Source: Hymenobacter amundsenii
GTDB lineage: Bacteria; Bacteroidota; Bacteroidia; Cytophagales; Hymenobacteraceae
DNA length: 58,878 nt
Assembly (NCBI RefSeq): GCF_002204745.1
Contig: NZ_NIRR01000027.1
Span: 1-58,878 of the forward strand
Reading direction: 5' to 3'
The notes under the pieces were generated by a model, which saw only the letters and a list, made by a program, of their open reading frames with translations, was not told the DNA's origin and ran no database searches. Of the stretch, positions 35,709-43,334 are shown piece by piece; position 1 is the first letter of the stretch, and each line of letters begins with the position of its first letter. The translations under genes were made by a program, and so were the position numbers.

Positions 35709-37085
35709 ATGATTCCCCTGCTCCCCGCCATTGCGCCCGTTACCGCCGAAGTCCGGTTAGCTTACGTGCTGCGGCATTTCCGGGCGGCGTATGCGCAGAT
35801 GACAGCGGTCAGTATCGGCTATGCCGGGACCCAGCCGCAGGTGGAAGTTGTGGCCGTGGAGCACGCGTTTTTCGCTGCCACCAACCCCTACCCTCCCGAA
35901 CCGAACTGGCGGGAGTGGGGTGGGCAGCGGCTGCCGTTTTTCTTTGATGGCAGCTTGGCGTTGCCCCTGCTGGAACTATTGCCGGAAGGTAGAGCACGCA
36001 TCAACGCCGATATAGTTTCGGCCGCATTCTACTTGCTAAGTGGCTGGCAGGAGTTCTTCTCGGAGGAGCGCGACCAGCATGGGCGATTTCCGTATGCGGC
36101 CAGCGTGCAGGCCCGCTACGGTTTCGTGGCGGTGCCGGTCGTCAACTACTACTTCGACATCCTGAAAACGGCCGTCGAGCACGTAACCGGCCAGGTGTTG
36201 CGCCCGCCTCGCTGGGCCGGCGGGGCCAGTTGGGCCGCCTGCATCACCCACGACATCGACAACCTGCGCAGCGCCTGGAAAGAGCCTGCCAAAGCAGCTC
36301 TGCGGCGCGGCGACCTGCTTGGTCTCGGGCAGCAGCTGTGGCAGCATTTCACTCAAGCCGGTGCCTGGGACAATTTGGAGCTGGTGCAGCAGACCGTGGC
36401 CGGCTACGGTGCTAAAAGCACGTTCTTCTTCCTGCCCGAGCACCGCAAAGCACCCAACGGCACTCCGAATGCCGATTACCAGATGCAATCTATCGGCCCC
36501 CGCATCAAAGAACTGGAAGCGGCCGGGGCTGAAATCTGCCTGCACGCCAGCATCGGCACGGCCACTAGCCTCGACCAATTGACCCAGGAGGCGATGGTAG
36601 CACTGGGCACCCCCACAAACGTTCCTGGCATCCGCTTTCACTACCTGCAATGGGAACCACGGATTACCCCCGAACTATTGGATGATTTGGCTTTTGAATA
36701 CGATTCGACGCTGGGATTCGCCGAGCACTACGGCTTCCGCAACTCCTACTGCCTGCCGTTTCAGCCTTTTAATTTCCGGACTAGCAAGGCCTACGACTTC
36801 CTCGAAATCCCGCTCAACGTGATGGACGCTACCCTACACCATCCCCGGTACCTGCAACTGGCCCCCGACGAAATTCTGCCGGTCCTCACGCCGATGTTCC
36901 AGGAAATCGAGCGGTTCGGGGGCGTTTGCACGGTGCTTTGGCACAACGAAAACTTCGATGCGGCCAACCAGCGCAACGGCCCCGCGCAGTTCTGCGCCAT
37001 CGTGGAGTACCTTCGCGGCCGAAACGTGGCCTTCGTCAACGGCGAAGAAATCTGGCAGCAGACGTATAATCCGCCGTCATCCTGA
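35709..37085 (+). CDS. Polysaccharide-deacetylase-like protein (NodB-homology type)
   Basis: 458 residues from ATG 35709. The N-terminal 140 residues are an unrecognised lead domain. After it comes ACITHDIDNLRSAWK, with the His-Asp signature of carbohydrate esterase 4, then STFFFLPEHRKAPN, EICLHASIGTATSLDQL, GIRFHYLQWEPRITPELLDDLAFEYDSTLGFAEHYGFRNSYC, and VLWHNENFD near the end. It may deacetylate a surface sugar. The final codons and stop (TCATCC TGA) are contributed by a dispersed palindrome. It starts 44 nt after the previous gene. Confidence 0.85.
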   Translation: MIPLLPAIAPVTAEVRLAYVLRHFRAAYAQMTAVSIGYAGTQPQVEVVAVEHAFFAATNPYPPEPNWREWGGQRLPFFFDGSLALPLLELLPEGRARINADIVSAAFYLLSGWQEFFSEERDQHGRFPYAASVQARYGFVAVPVVNYYFDILKTAVEHVTGQVLRPPRWAGGASWAACITHDIDNLRSAWKEPAKAALRRGDLLGLGQQLWQHFTQAGAWDNLELVQQTVAGYGAKSTFFFLPEHRKAPNGTPNADYQMQSIGPRIKELEAAGAEICLHASIGTATSLDQLTQEAMVALGTPTNVPGIRFHYLQWEPRITPELLDDLAFEYDSTLGFAEHYGFRNSYCLPFQPFNFRTSKAYDFLEIPLNVMDATLHHPRYLQLAPDEILPVLTPMFQEIERFGGVCTVLWHNENFDAANQRNGPAQFCAIVEYLRGRNVAFVNGEEIWQQTYNPPSS

Positions 37086-37171
37086 GCAGCGCGAAGTATG
37101 GTATTCGTTTCGTTGCACTCAACAGGATTAGCCTAGCGGTAGAGATGCTTCGGCTGCGCTCAGCATGACGG
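37074..37171. repeat. GTCATCCTGAGC-type palindrome overlapping the deacetylase stop
   Basis: Left arm 37074-37096 (CCGTCATCCTGAGC...GAAG) and right arm 37148-37171 pair imperfectly. The inner GCGGTAGAGATGCTTCGG is shared with 25049-25065. The left arm holds the stop of the gene that ends at 37085, and an in-frame upstream ATG of the flippase ORF lies in the right arm. Confidence 0.85.
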
Positions 37172-37190
37172 CCTGTTTCGCCCCAACCTA

Positions 37191-37215
37191 CTCATTCACT
37201 CATTCACTCATTCAC
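37191..37215. repeat. Octanucleotide tandem repeat (CTCATTCA)3
   Basis: Three exact copies of CTCATTCA plus one base just upstream of the flippase start. The reverse unit (GTGAATGA) also appears once around 24936-24943 and 9590-9597. Confidence 0.85.
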
Positions 37216-37218
37216 AGC

Positions 37219-38700
37219 TTGGGTATCGTTCAGCGGCAGGGGCTGCGCAACACTGTCATTTCTTACCTGGGGCTGGCGCTGGGCTTCGTGAGTACCACGC
37301 TGGTGCTGCCGCGGTTTTTTGCGCCTGGGCAGCTGGGTCTGACGGGCACGCTGGCCTCGTTGGCGACGCTGTTTGCGCAAGTCGCGGCGTTTGGGTTTGC
37401 CAGCGTCGGCATCCGGTTTTTTCCCTACTTCCGCAACCGCGAAAACGGCCACCACGGCTTTTTGCCCTTCCTGCTAGGCATACCGCTGCTGGGCTTCGCG
37501 GTGATGACGGTGCTATACCTGGCGGGGCGGCCGCTGGTGCTGGGGTTCTACAATGCGCCCGACGCGGCCCTGCTGGACACGTATTACGTCTGGGGCGCGG
37601 TTTTCGCGCTCTTCACGCTGCTCTACTCCCTGCTCGATGCCTACCTGAAAGCGCTTTACCACACCGCTTTTTCGTCGTTTTTGCAGGACATTCTACTGCG
37701 GCTGCTTATTCTGGGTGGGGCCTTGCTGTTTGCCCAGGGGCTGCTCTCGTTCCACGGCTACGTGCTCTGGTATATCGGCGTGAATGGGGTGCTGGTACTG
37801 GTGCTGGCGGGCTATTTGCTGCATATCGGGGAGCTGCACTGGCGGCCCCAGCGGGCGGTACTCGCCGTGCGGCCGGTGCGCGAACTGTTCAGTATGGGCG
37901 CGTTCACGCTATTGGGCTCACTGGCCGGCTCCATCATCATGTATATTGATACCATCATGGTGGGCTCGCAGGTGAATCTGGCGGCGGCTGGCATTTATGG
38001 CATTGCCTTCAACATCAGCACGGCGCTGGCCATTCCGGCCCGCTCGCTCAACAAAATTGCCTTCCCGCTGCTGGCCGACTACTGGAAAGAGCAGAACCTG
38101 ACGGGCATGGCCGATTTCTACCGGCGCACCACCCGCCTCAACGCCCTTATCGGTTGCTTTCTGGCCCTGGGCATCGGCCTCAACCTCGACTTCATCTACT
38201 CCCTCATGCGGGCCGAATACGCCCAGGGCACGCTGGTGGTGCTGCTGCTGCTGGGCAGCCGACTCTTCGATGGCATCACGGGCCTCAACGGCCTCATCCT
38301 GATTACCTCGCCCCGCTACCGCTTCGATCTGGTGTTCAATGTGTCGCTGGCCCTGCTTATCGTGGGGCTAAACCTGCTGCTGATTCCGCGCCTGGGCATG
38401 GTGGGAGCGGCCGTGGCGGCGGTGGCCGCGCAGGTCAGCATCAACCTGGCCCGAACCTGGTTCGTGTGGCGCAGCTTCCAGATGCAGCCCTTTACTTGGC
38501 GGATTCCGCTGATTCTGGCCATCACGGCGGCGGCGGGCGCGGCGGGGTATCTGGTACCGGCCGTGGGCTCGCCCATGCTCACGATGCTGGTGCGCTCCAC
38601 GGTCATCACGGCCGTGTACGGAGGGCTGGTGCTGGCCACTGGCACCGCCCCGGAAGCCGGCGCACTGCTGGCCACTCTGCGTAAACGATTGGGCTGGTAG
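37219..38700 (+). CDS. Wzx-type oligosaccharide flippase / polysaccharide biosynthesis protein
   Basis: 493 residues from TTG 37219; an ATG at 37165 is also in frame but the segment it adds is repeat-derived (TYSFTHSLIHSL), so I prefer the TTG giving LGIVQRQGLRNTVISYLGLALGFV. There are about 12 to 14 hydrophobic helices and the MATE/Wzx-like pattern: VLPRFFAPGQLGLTGTLASLATLFAQVAAFG, FFPYFRNRENGHHGFLPFLLGIPLLG, MGAFTLLGSLAGSIIMYIDTIMVGSQVNLAAAGIYGIAFNIS. It would move lipid-linked glycan units across the inner membrane. It completes the pse/glycan locus. Confidence 0.88.
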   Translation: MGIVQRQGLRNTVISYLGLALGFVSTTLVLPRFFAPGQLGLTGTLASLATLFAQVAAFGFASVGIRFFPYFRNRENGHHGFLPFLLGIPLLGFAVMTVLYLAGRPLVLGFYNAPDAALLDTYYVWGAVFALFTLLYSLLDAYLKALYHTAFSSFLQDILLRLLILGGALLFAQGLLSFHGYVLWYIGVNGVLVLVLAGYLLHIGELHWRPQRAVLAVRPVRELFSMGAFTLLGSLAGSIIMYIDTIMVGSQVNLAAAGIYGIAFNISTALAIPARSLNKIAFPLLADYWKEQNLTGMADFYRRTTRLNALIGCFLALGIGLNLDFIYSLMRAEYAQGTLVVLLLLGSRLFDGITGLNGLILITSPRYRFDLVFNVSLALLIVGLNLLLIPRLGMVGAAVAAVAAQVSINLARTWFVWRSFQMQPFTWRIPLILAITAAAGAAGYLVPAVGSPMLTMLVRSTVITAVYGGLVLATGTAPEAGALLATLRKRLGW

Positions 38701-38720
38701 CCTCATCCACTTACCTCTCA

Positions 38721-38761
38721 AACGCAAACTGCCGGCTCTTTTAGGGTCAACAGTTTGCGTT
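38721..38761. terminator. Bidirectional terminator between flippase and permease genes
   Basis: AACGCAAACTG (38721-38731) pairs exactly with CAGTTTGCGTT (38751-38761). The loop contains CTTTTAGGG. It separates two convergent genes. Confidence 0.75.
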
Positions 38762-38830
38762 GTGAACAGGATTTACGACTGCTCGATGTAGCGCGAACCC
38801 CACGGCTCCTTCTATGTAAGTCCTGGTGAA

Positions 38831-40297
38831 CTACGCTACCTGCTTTTGCGCCTCAGCGCGGGCCTGCTGGCCCAGCTTGCTGTGCCGGCGGCCGTAGCCA
38901 AAGTAAATAGCCAGCCCGATAGCCAGCCAAACGGCCAGCCGCAGCCAGGTTTCCCAGGGCAGCGACACCATCATGGCCACGCAGGTGAGAATGCCCAGAA
39001 TCGGTACCACCGGTACCCAGGGCGTGCGGAAAGCCCGGGGCGCGTTGGGCTCGCGCTTGCGCATGATGAGCACGCCCGCGCACACCATCACGAAGGCCAG
39101 CAGCGTGCCAATGCTTGTCATTTCGCCCACCACCGCAATGGGCACGAAACCGGCGAATAAGGCAATGAACAGGCCCAGCAATAAGTTGGACTGCATCGGG
39201 GTGCGAAACCGCGCATGAATGCGGGCAAACACTGGGGGCAGCAGCCCATCCTTGGCCATGCTGAAAAACACCCGGCTCTGGCCCAGCAAATCGACCAAAA
39301 TCACGGAGGTATAGCCGATAATGATGGCCAGAATAACGGCCCCCGACAGCCAGGCATAAGGCGTTTTTTCGATGGCAATGGCCACCGGGGCGGCGCTGTC
39401 CTTGAATTCGGTGTAGTTGGCCAGGCCCGTCATCACGTAGCCGAACAGCACGAACAGCACGGTGCAAACCGCCAGCGAACCGAGGATACCAATGGGCAGG
39501 TTGCGCTGCGGATTCTTGGTTTCCTGGGCCATAGTGGCCACGATGTCGAAGCCGATAAACACAAAAAACACTACGCCCGCCCCGCGCAGCACCCCGCTCC
39601 AGCCGAACTCGCCGAACGTGCCGGTGTTAGCCGGAATATAGGGGTGGTAGTTGGCGGGGTCGATGTACTGCCAGCCCAGGGCGATGAACACCAGCACCAC
39701 GGCCACTTTCAGCGTAACCACCAGCGCATTGAACCACGCCGAGCCAGCCGTGCCCCGGATGATGATGAGCGTAATGGCCAGCACGATGAGCATGGCCGGC
39801 ACATTCACCAGCCCGCGCACCTCAGCCCCACTGGCCAGCGTGGCCGTTTCAAACGGCGACATCACCAGCTGGGGCGGCAGATGCAGGCCATACTTGCCCA
39901 GAAATTTAAGCAGGTACTGCGACCAGCTGATGGCCACCGTAGCCGCGCCTACCGAGTATTCAAGAATCAAATCCCAACCGATAATCCAAGCAAACAGCTC
40001 GCCCATGGTGGCATAGGCGTAGGTGTAGGCCGAGCCCGAAACAGGCACCAGGGAGGCAAACTCAGCATAGCACAAAGCAGAAAACGCGCAGCCTACGGCC
40101 GCTACAATAAACGAGAGCGTAATGGCCGGCCCGGCGTTGTTGGCGGCGGCAATGCCGGTGAGCGAGAACAGCCCGGCCCCGATGATTACACCGACGCCAA
40201 TGGTGATGAGGTTGAAACCATTAAGGCTTCGTTTGAGGGTGTTGCTACCTGTTTCGGCCGCTTCCTGCCGGAGCAGCTCCAATGATTTTTTGAGCAT
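38831..40297 (-). CDS. APC-family amino-acid permease
   Basis: 488 residues from ATG 40297; an in-frame start further upstream is rejected. There are about 12 or more transmembrane helices. It begins LKRSLNGFNLITIGVGVIIGAGLFSLTG, with the GxGxGxGIF-like helix-1 pattern, then ALCYAEFASLVPVSGSAYTYAYATMGE and GAGVVFFVFIGFDIVATMAQETKNPQRNLPIGI. These place it in the cationic amino-acid transporter-like APC group. It lies 99 nt downstream of the LLM gene on the same strand, with no clear U-tract terminator between, so it may be the last gene of the SAM-riboswitch operon. The substrate is unknown; a sulfur amino acid would make sense. Confidence 0.9.
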   Translation of the reverse strand: MLKKSLELLRQEAAETGSNTLKRSLNGFNLITIGVGVIIGAGLFSLTGIAAANNAGPAITLSFIVAAVGCAFSALCYAEFASLVPVSGSAYTYAYATMGELFAWIIGWDLILEYSVGAATVAISWSQYLLKFLGKYGLHLPPQLVMSPFETATLASGAEVRGLVNVPAMLIVLAITLIIIRGTAGSAWFNALVVTLKVAVVLVFIALGWQYIDPANYHPYIPANTGTFGEFGWSGVLRGAGVVFFVFIGFDIVATMAQETKNPQRNLPIGILGSLAVCTVLFVLFGYVMTGLANYTEFKDSAAPVAIAIEKTPYAWLSGAVILAIIIGYTSVILVDLLGQSRVFFSMAKDGLLPPVFARIHARFRTPMQSNLLLGLFIALFAGFVPIAVVGEMTSIGTLLAFVMVCAGVLIMRKREPNAPRAFRTPWVPVVPILGILTCVAMMVSLPWETWLRLAVWLAIGLAIYFGYGRRHSKLGQQARAEAQKQVA

Positions 40298-40396
40298 AAA
40301 ACAAGGAAGAATGGGCCCCGCTTGCTGCGAAGCCCATTCGGGTAAGAGTAAACCGGGCCGGTAGCGGCCCACGGGGATATTAAATCAGTCCAGCAC

Positions 40397-41416
40397 TCAA
40401 GCCAGCACCCGGATAACCGATTCCGAGAAGCGCTCCATTTCTTCGAGCTGCGGACTGGCCTGCAACAGGAAAAAATCGACCCCCACCCGCTCGAACTCGC
40501 CGATGCGGTCCTGGAGCTGGGCGGGCGTGCCGGTGAGGCCCGTGCGCAGGCCCCGGTTGGAAACGGAGTAGTCCTGCAACGACACCTGCTGCTCGAGCTG
40601 GGTGCCGGCCAGCCACTGCTGGTAGTTACCGAAGCCCGCGGCCGTGGCTTTCACGTCCGTGATGCGGGCCAGCTCCCGGCTTACGGCCTGCTCGGTTTCG
40701 CGCACGATGGTGTAGCCGGCCACCCCAAATTTCATCGGCGGCAACCCCTTCTGCTCGCGGCGGCGGCGCATATCGGCAATGCGGGCCCCTATTTGGGTGG
40801 GTGAGTCGCCGTGCATTACGTAGCCGTCGCACTGGCTCGTAATCAGGTCTTTGGCCGCCTCCGACTCGCCCCCAGCATACAGAAACGGGGCCTTGGCGGG
40901 CTTGGGCTGCAGCACGTTGTCAGTGAGCTGGTAGTACTTACCCTCGTAGCTGAAGTGGTCGTGCTCCCACACGTTTTTCACCACGTCGAGCCACTCCCGG
41001 GTGCGGGCGTAGCGGTCGTCGTGCTGCTCGAAGTGCAGGCCGTACTTGGTGGCCTCGTCGCGCCACCAGCTCGACACCACGTTCAGCGAAAGGCGGCCGG
41101 GCGCAATCAGGTCGATGTTGGCGGCCTGCTTGGCCAGCAGCGCCGGCTGGTGAAACGTGGGCCGCACGGCTACCATAATTTCGAGCTGCTCGGTGACGGC
41201 AGCCAGCGCGGCGGCCGTACTCCAAGCCTCCAGCGCGGGTGCCTCAGGGCCCTTGATATCGTTGAGGTAGAGCTCGGCAATGAGGGTAAGGTCGTAGCCC
41301 AGCGCCTCGCTGCGGCGGGCCAGCTCCTTCACGTAGGTCCAGTCGGTAGGCATCTGCTCGTCGGCGACGTTGCGCAGCCAGCCCCCGAAAACGGGCATCC
41401 AATAGCCAAATTTCAT
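40397..41416 (-). CDS. LLM-class flavin-dependent monooxygenase (SfnG / alkanesulfonate monooxygenase-like)
   Basis: 339 residues from ATG 41416. It is a luciferase-like TIM barrel: MKFGYWMPVFGGWLRN, DLTLIAELYLNDIKGPEAPALEAWSTAAALAAVTEQLEIMVAVRPTFHQPALLAKQAANIDLIAPGRLSLNVVSSWWRDEA, AKAPFLYAGGESEAAKDLI and GYVMHGDSPTQIGARIA. The order matches SsuD/SfnG-type enzymes that use FMNH2 to cleave C-S bonds in alkanesulfonates or dimethylsulfone. That role fits the SAM riboswitch upstream. The reductase partner is not seen here. It is preceded by the ATP-grasp gene with a 55-nt gap. Confidence 0.87.
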   Translation of the reverse strand: MKFGYWMPVFGGWLRNVADEQMPTDWTYVKELARRSEALGYDLTLIAELYLNDIKGPEAPALEAWSTAAALAAVTEQLEIMVAVRPTFHQPALLAKQAANIDLIAPGRLSLNVVSSWWRDEATKYGLHFEQHDDRYARTREWLDVVKNVWEHDHFSYEGKYYQLTDNVLQPKPAKAPFLYAGGESEAAKDLITSQCDGYVMHGDSPTQIGARIADMRRRREQKGLPPMKFGVAGYTIVRETEQAVSRELARITDVKATAAGFGNYQQWLAGTQLEQQVSLQDYSVSNRGLRTGLTGTPAQLQDRIGEFERVGVDFFLLQASPQLEEMERFSESVIRVLA

Positions 41417-41471
41417 AGTTGCAGGGTGTTTGAGAAGCCCTGGGGCTTCGGGTTTTTCGGAAAAGAAGGAA

Positions 41472-42473
41472 TCAAACCGCCACCTCGGCTTGCGGTACGG
41501 CTGTCGGCGCGCCGGCCGGGGCCGGCAACTGGCCTTCGAGGTAGTCCACGAAGCGGGCATAAGCGTCGAAACCGACCACGTTCACGGCATCGGCCACGAA
41601 GTTGGACAGGGCGTTGATGTCGTAGAACAGCACCTGCCCGGTGCGCTCGTCAATCAGGTACTCCACGCCGCCCACGTCGATGCTGGCGGCGGCCACGATG
41701 CGTTCCACCGCTTCTATTACCTCGGCCGGGGGCGTGAAAGCCTCCACCTGAATACCCTTTTTAGGCGCTTCGGTCAGGCAAAACTCGGCCGACTGCTCCT
41801 CCGGAATCTGGCAGATTTCGGCCGGGCACAGGTTGAAGCTTTCGCCGGTGGTATACACTTTCATGGCGTAGAGGAACTTGCCATCGAGCGTCTCGACCCG
41901 GTGAATGTGGCCCCCGCGGGGCGTCACGTACTCCTGCACCAGCGCCGTTTGATCGAGGCCCAGGTCCAGCTGATTGGCCTCCACGGCGGCTTGCAGGCCC
42001 GCCAGCGTATCGAAGCGGATGATGCCCGCGCCGCTGCCCCCGATGTTCACCTTAACCACCACCGGAAAGCGCAGTTCGCGGGCGGCCTCCACGGCCCGGC
42101 TGGCATGGTTTATCACCCGCGCAGCCGGATAGCCCAGCCCCAATGCCTCGAACAAGGAAAGCTGCCTGGCCTTGTTGGTTTCGATGGCTGTAGCCGCCGA
42201 GCCGTTGATGATGCGCGTGCCGATGCGCTCGAGGTGCGTAGCGTAGCCGGCCGTATGGAAAATACCCTGGCCGTGGCCGCGCAGGTAGGCCGAAGAGCTC
42301 ATTCGGTTCACCACCAGACTGTAGGGGCTTTCCTGCTCGGCTGGGTTGAAGAGGTGGTGGGCAGCGTCGATTTTCTCGTAGGCCAGCCCGCGCCGGTCGA
42401 GCTCGGCAAAAAGGGGCTTGAACCAGTCGGGGTGCTCGAAATAGATGCCAATAGGCTTGGTGGCAGCAGTCAT
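41472..42473 (-). CDS. ATP-grasp (RimK-like) ligase
   Basis: 333 residues from ATG 42473. The ATP-grasp core shows TNKARQLSLFEALGLGYPAARVINH, FPVVVKVNIGGSGAGIIRF (nucleotide-binding lysine and loop), LVQEYVTPRGGHIHRVETLDGKFLYAMKVY, GGVEYLIDERTGQVLFYDINALSNF, where D and N would bind metal. The N-terminal pre-ATP domain has KPIGIYFEHPDWFKPLFAELDRRGL. It could join an acid to an amine or thiol with ATP. Being first coding gene after the S-box leader, it may act in sulfur-compound metabolism. The true substrate is unknown. Confidence 0.85.
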   Translation of the reverse strand: MTAATKPIGIYFEHPDWFKPLFAELDRRGLAYEKIDAAHHLFNPAEQESPYSLVVNRMSSSAYLRGHGQGIFHTAGYATHLERIGTRIINGSAATAIETNKARQLSLFEALGLGYPAARVINHASRAVEAARELRFPVVVKVNIGGSGAGIIRFDTLAGLQAAVEANQLDLGLDQTALVQEYVTPRGGHIHRVETLDGKFLYAMKVYTTGESFNLCPAEICQIPEEQSAEFCLTEAPKKGIQVEAFTPPAEVIEAVERIVAAASIDVGGVEYLIDERTGQVLFYDINALSNFVADAVNVVGFDAYARFVDYLEGQLPAPAGAPTAVPQAEVAV

Positions 42474-42544
42474 ATCCAAGAAAAAAAGAGAGTGAAAAAG
42501 CGGAAGAAAAACCACCGAGCGTAACCAGTCCCCTTCCCTCAAGT

Positions 42545-42613
42545 CTGCAGCCGGGCACCAGCGGGCCGGCCGGGCGCGGCGGAACCACCAACGAACCCGG
42601 CCCGCGCTGCAGC
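42545..42613 (-). other. GC-rich stem-loop region in the ATP-grasp 5' leader
   Basis: Repeated complementary tracts (CTGCAG, GCGGGCCGG and CCGGCCCGC) lie in opposite orientation within about 70 nt. They could form a long two-part stem in the leader RNA just before the ATP-grasp start. Only base pairing is visible; no function is known. Confidence 0.45.
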
Positions 42614-42699
42614 ACCGGACGAACCTAACGGTCCGGCCAGACCTAAGCAGGCCCACGGATAATTGAGTCAGAAAACAGGAGGGGGAAACCGGCGGAGCA

Positions 42700-42751
42700 G
42701 TGGGCAATGAGCCCACGCTTACTCAGCGGCTAGGCGGGCTCGACGGCCCGC
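42700..42751 (-). promoter_or_regulatory. Tandem GC-rich hairpins after the leader ORF (candidate attenuator)
   Basis: GCGGGC (42734-42739) pairs with GCCCGC (42746-42751), and GTGGGC (42700-42705) pairs with GCCCAC (42711-42716). The first stem lies 9 nt beyond the leader stop codon. A third possible stem, CGGG with CCCG (42754-42769), overlaps the stop codon, so a ribosome held on the Cys codons would change which stems form. No U-tract follows, so translational or antitermination control is as likely as classical termination. Confidence 0.45.
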
Positions 42752-42760
42752 AACGGGTAC

Positions 42761-42880
42761 TTATGCCCGGCTACAACAGCAACAACAGCCCCGACAGCAT
42801 AAGCCGGCCCGGTGCCGGAACACGACGGGCGCGGCAGTAAGGGCGGTAGCGGAAAGCAGGGCGTTGTTGGAGGCGTCCAC
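42761..42880 (-). CDS. Cysteine-rich leader peptide (39 codons, GTG start)
   Basis: GTG at 42880 opens 39 codons to TAA at 42761-42763. The C-terminal part is GLCCRGCCCCCSRA: Cys28, Cys29, then five in a row, Cys32 to Cys36, encoded by a mix of TGC and TGT. It is too short for an enzyme and shows no membrane signal. Its start is 11 nt beyond P1 of the SAM riboswitch and the stop is followed by GC-rich hairpins and, 288 nt on, the ATP-grasp gene. Cys-rich leader ORFs upstream of sulfur genes are known in mycobacteria, where cysteine controls translation. That comparison is by function, not sequence. Its expression has not been shown. Confidence 0.6.
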   Translation of the reverse strand: MDASNNALLSATALTAAPVVFRHRAGLCCRGCCCCCSRA

Positions 42881-42891
42881 GGTAACTTGTT

Positions 42892-42980
42892 TTTATATGG
42901 TCAGGACTTGGCACCGTGCCCGCGGTTGCGGATGGTTGCCGGCGCTTCATTGAGCCTGTCTCTCAGCGCCTCTTTATAAA
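42892..42980 (-). ncRNA. SAM riboswitch (S-box family aptamer)
   Basis: Read on the minus strand, the core reads GAGAGACAGGCTCAATGAAG, CGCCGGCAACCATCC and then GGTGCCAAGTCC. This matches the S-box consensus GnGGGAnnGGCnCnAUGAnnCCnGGCAACC and AGGUGCnAAUUCC in order and spacing. P1 is UUUAUA (42975-42980) paired with UAUAAA (42892-42897). It would bind S-adenosylmethionine and sense methionine supply. The A-rich segment just after P1 precedes the leader-ORF GTG, so ligand binding may hide the initiation region. I cannot distinguish SAM-I from SAM-I/IV by eye. Confidence 0.85.
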
Positions 42981-43334
42981 AACAATCCTTCGGGGAAGAA
43001 AGAATTGATGCGACAAAGGTAAAACCGGATTGCTGCCCCGGCAACTCTTCCCCTGCCCGCGCCGCCTTTTTCAGCCGGCACTAGCCGCGCGCAACCACCG
43101 CTGGCAAACGCAAATAAACAAGTTAATGTATTGATTTTCAATTAATTATTTAGATGACATATTTTTCAACGGATAGTTTAATACGAAAATTTAAATCTTT
43201 TAAGCTGGCTAATTCAGCCGTTGGCACACAAAACTGGCACCGGAGTTGCAAATACCCTTCTCAGAAGCCCGCATGCTAGTCTGGACGGCAAACGCGCTTC
43301 TTTCCTTCGAACATAAACTTTCCCATAAATCACC
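42981..43334. other. Intergenic control region, no gene seen
   Basis: About 354 nt between the divergent riboswitch operon and the Spy-like gene. It includes an AT-rich dip around 43108-43200, a likely promoter zone, but no confident -33/-7 pair. Confidence 0.5.

Noticed and set aside
37165..37218. Upstream ATG extension of the flippase
   Set aside because: The added residues are translated from the palindrome end and the CTCATTCA array; TTG at 37219 fits homologous N-termini better.
39215..40285. 356-codon plus-strand ORF opposite the permease
   Set aside because: Antisense to a multi-helix permease; rich in His, Gln and Arg as expected from reversed hydrophobic codons.
42474..42716. N-terminal extension of the ATP-grasp gene to 42716
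   Set aside because: The extra residues are Arg/Trp/Pro-rich and coincide with GC hairpins in the leader; homologous sequence begins at ATG 42473.
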